Positions 16,627 through 17,092 of a stretch of 17,092 bases of DNA are shown in pieces (positions within the stretch are counted from its first letter, which is position 1; each line of letters starts with the position of its first letter). The position numbers were made by a program, and so were the translations under genes. A model generated the notes under the pieces. It saw nothing but the letters and a program-made list of their open reading frames with translations, was not told where the DNA came from and searched no databases. Source of the DNA: Pseudomonadota bacterium. Its GTDB lineage: Bacteria; Desulfobacterota; Desulfobacteria; Desulfobacterales; ETH-SRB1. The stretch covers positions 1 through 17,092 of the forward strand of contig JAHIKR010000264.1 of NCBI GenBank assembly GCA_018897415.1. The letters run 5' to 3'.

Positions 16627-17092
16627 TCAATGGATGGCGCTCGGAGGGTAGCTGGAGCATAATCTACATATTCCCACTGATTTCTGATTGTTGTGAATGC
16701 GGGTCCTAAAATTGCGGTATCTTTTCCCATTCCATATCTCATCAAGGGATTGATCGAATATGTTCCCCATGATTTCTTTTCCATGAGGATCGCGGCAACA
16801 CGGGACAATATCTCCGTTGACAAGAATGGCCATCGAAAAATAGATCCAGGGGCAAAAATTATTCGGCAAAACTGTGGGACGTAGAGAACCTTGTAAAAAA
16901 GCAACTTCATCATAAACCCAAAACTCTCGGTTTGCAGGCAACAGCTCTTTCCCTTGATCTATTGTCCTGACACAGGGTGCAATCACTGAGGCTCTGTCAA
17001 CGCCGAGCTCAGACATATATCTTTTATATTTATCAATCTCATGTTCATTATGCTTCATCACAATGAAACCGGTTTCTATCTGAAGGGAAGAA
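16627..17092 (-). CDS. radical SAM/SPASM protein, C-terminal part only (5' end beyond window)
   Basis: The frame is open to the right edge of the window and ends in TGA at 16629-16627. The first visible residues (IETGFIVMKHNEHEID, then ELGVDRASV) are the last strand and helix of a radical SAM TIM-barrel. The SPASM domain follows: NNFCPWIYFSMAILVNGD, PCCRDPHG, GNIFDQSLDEIWNGKRYRNFR and the terminal ICRLCSSY. The N-terminal CxxxCxxC cluster motif would lie upstream of the window. A GTG at 17061 is not the true start. A near-copy of its tail survives at 14433-14495, so this type of gene occurred at least twice in the locus. Confidence 0.85.
   Translation of the reverse strand, partial: SSLQIETGFIVMKHNEHEIDKYKRYMSELGVDRASVIAPCVRTIDQGKELLPANREFWVYDEVAFLQGSLRPTVLPNNFCPWIYFSMAILVNGDIVPCCRDPHGKEIMGNIFDQSLDEIWNGKRYRNFRTRIHNNQKSVGICRLCSSYPPSAIH

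Noticed and set aside
1..17092. CRISPR array, tRNA, rRNA, transposase or integrase genes.
   Set aside because: No regularly spaced repeats, tRNA-like cloverleaf sequence, rRNA signature or recombinase motif was seen on either strand.

Overview
Every convincing gene in this 17 kb window lies on the minus strand, so the locus is transcribed from position 17092 toward position 1. It looks like the interior of a surface-glycan (O-antigen, exopolysaccharide or glycoprotein-glycan) cluster from a Gram-negative, fairly AT-rich bacterium. The evidence is a WecE-type sugar aminotransferase, a WbqC-like protein, a polyprenyl-phosphate-type GT2 glycosyltransferase, a GT4 glycosyltransferase relic, a large polytopic membrane protein and several SAM methyltransferases. 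The cluster is unusually rich in radical SAM proteins: four complete genes, one cut by the window edge and a short relic of a sixth. Two of them are B12-binding/Elp3-like. Such density is commoner in anaerobic or uncultured lineages, but I cannot name the taxon from sequence alone.

Layout in transcription order: a radical SAM/SPASM C-terminus (17092-16627); a B12-type radical SAM (16596-15088); a decayed stretch (14944-13098) with half a methyltransferase fused to the tail of a lost SPASM gene, a GT4 pseudogene with two in-frame stops and the tail of another methyltransferase; a polytopic membrane protein (13111-11351); a tightly packed, apparently healthy run of wecE, radical SAM/SPASM, WbqC-like, GT2, radical SAM/SPASM and B12-type radical SAM (11338-4804); two intact methyltransferases (4658-3023); and a module in which a methyltransferase is followed by a NodB/polysaccharide-deacetylase-like protein. 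That module is present twice. The two copies are collapsed by a deletion that joins the first deacetylase-like gene (also carrying an in-frame TGA) to the tail of the second methyltransferase, followed by the intact second deacetylase-like gene that runs off the left edge.

Working model (inference): WecE makes a nucleotide-linked 4-amino-4,6-dideoxy sugar. The adjacent SPASM radical SAM enzyme and the WbqC-like protein may tailor it, the GT2 enzyme loads a sugar on a lipid carrier, and the membrane protein may use or move lipid-linked sugar. Methyltransferases, deacetylase-like proteins and B12 radical SAM enzymes would add further decoration. The flanks show repeated duplication, recombination within coding regions and gene decay, as expected of a fast-changing surface-antigen locus. 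No tRNA, rRNA, CRISPR array, transposase or gene-free gap longer than about 150 bases was found.
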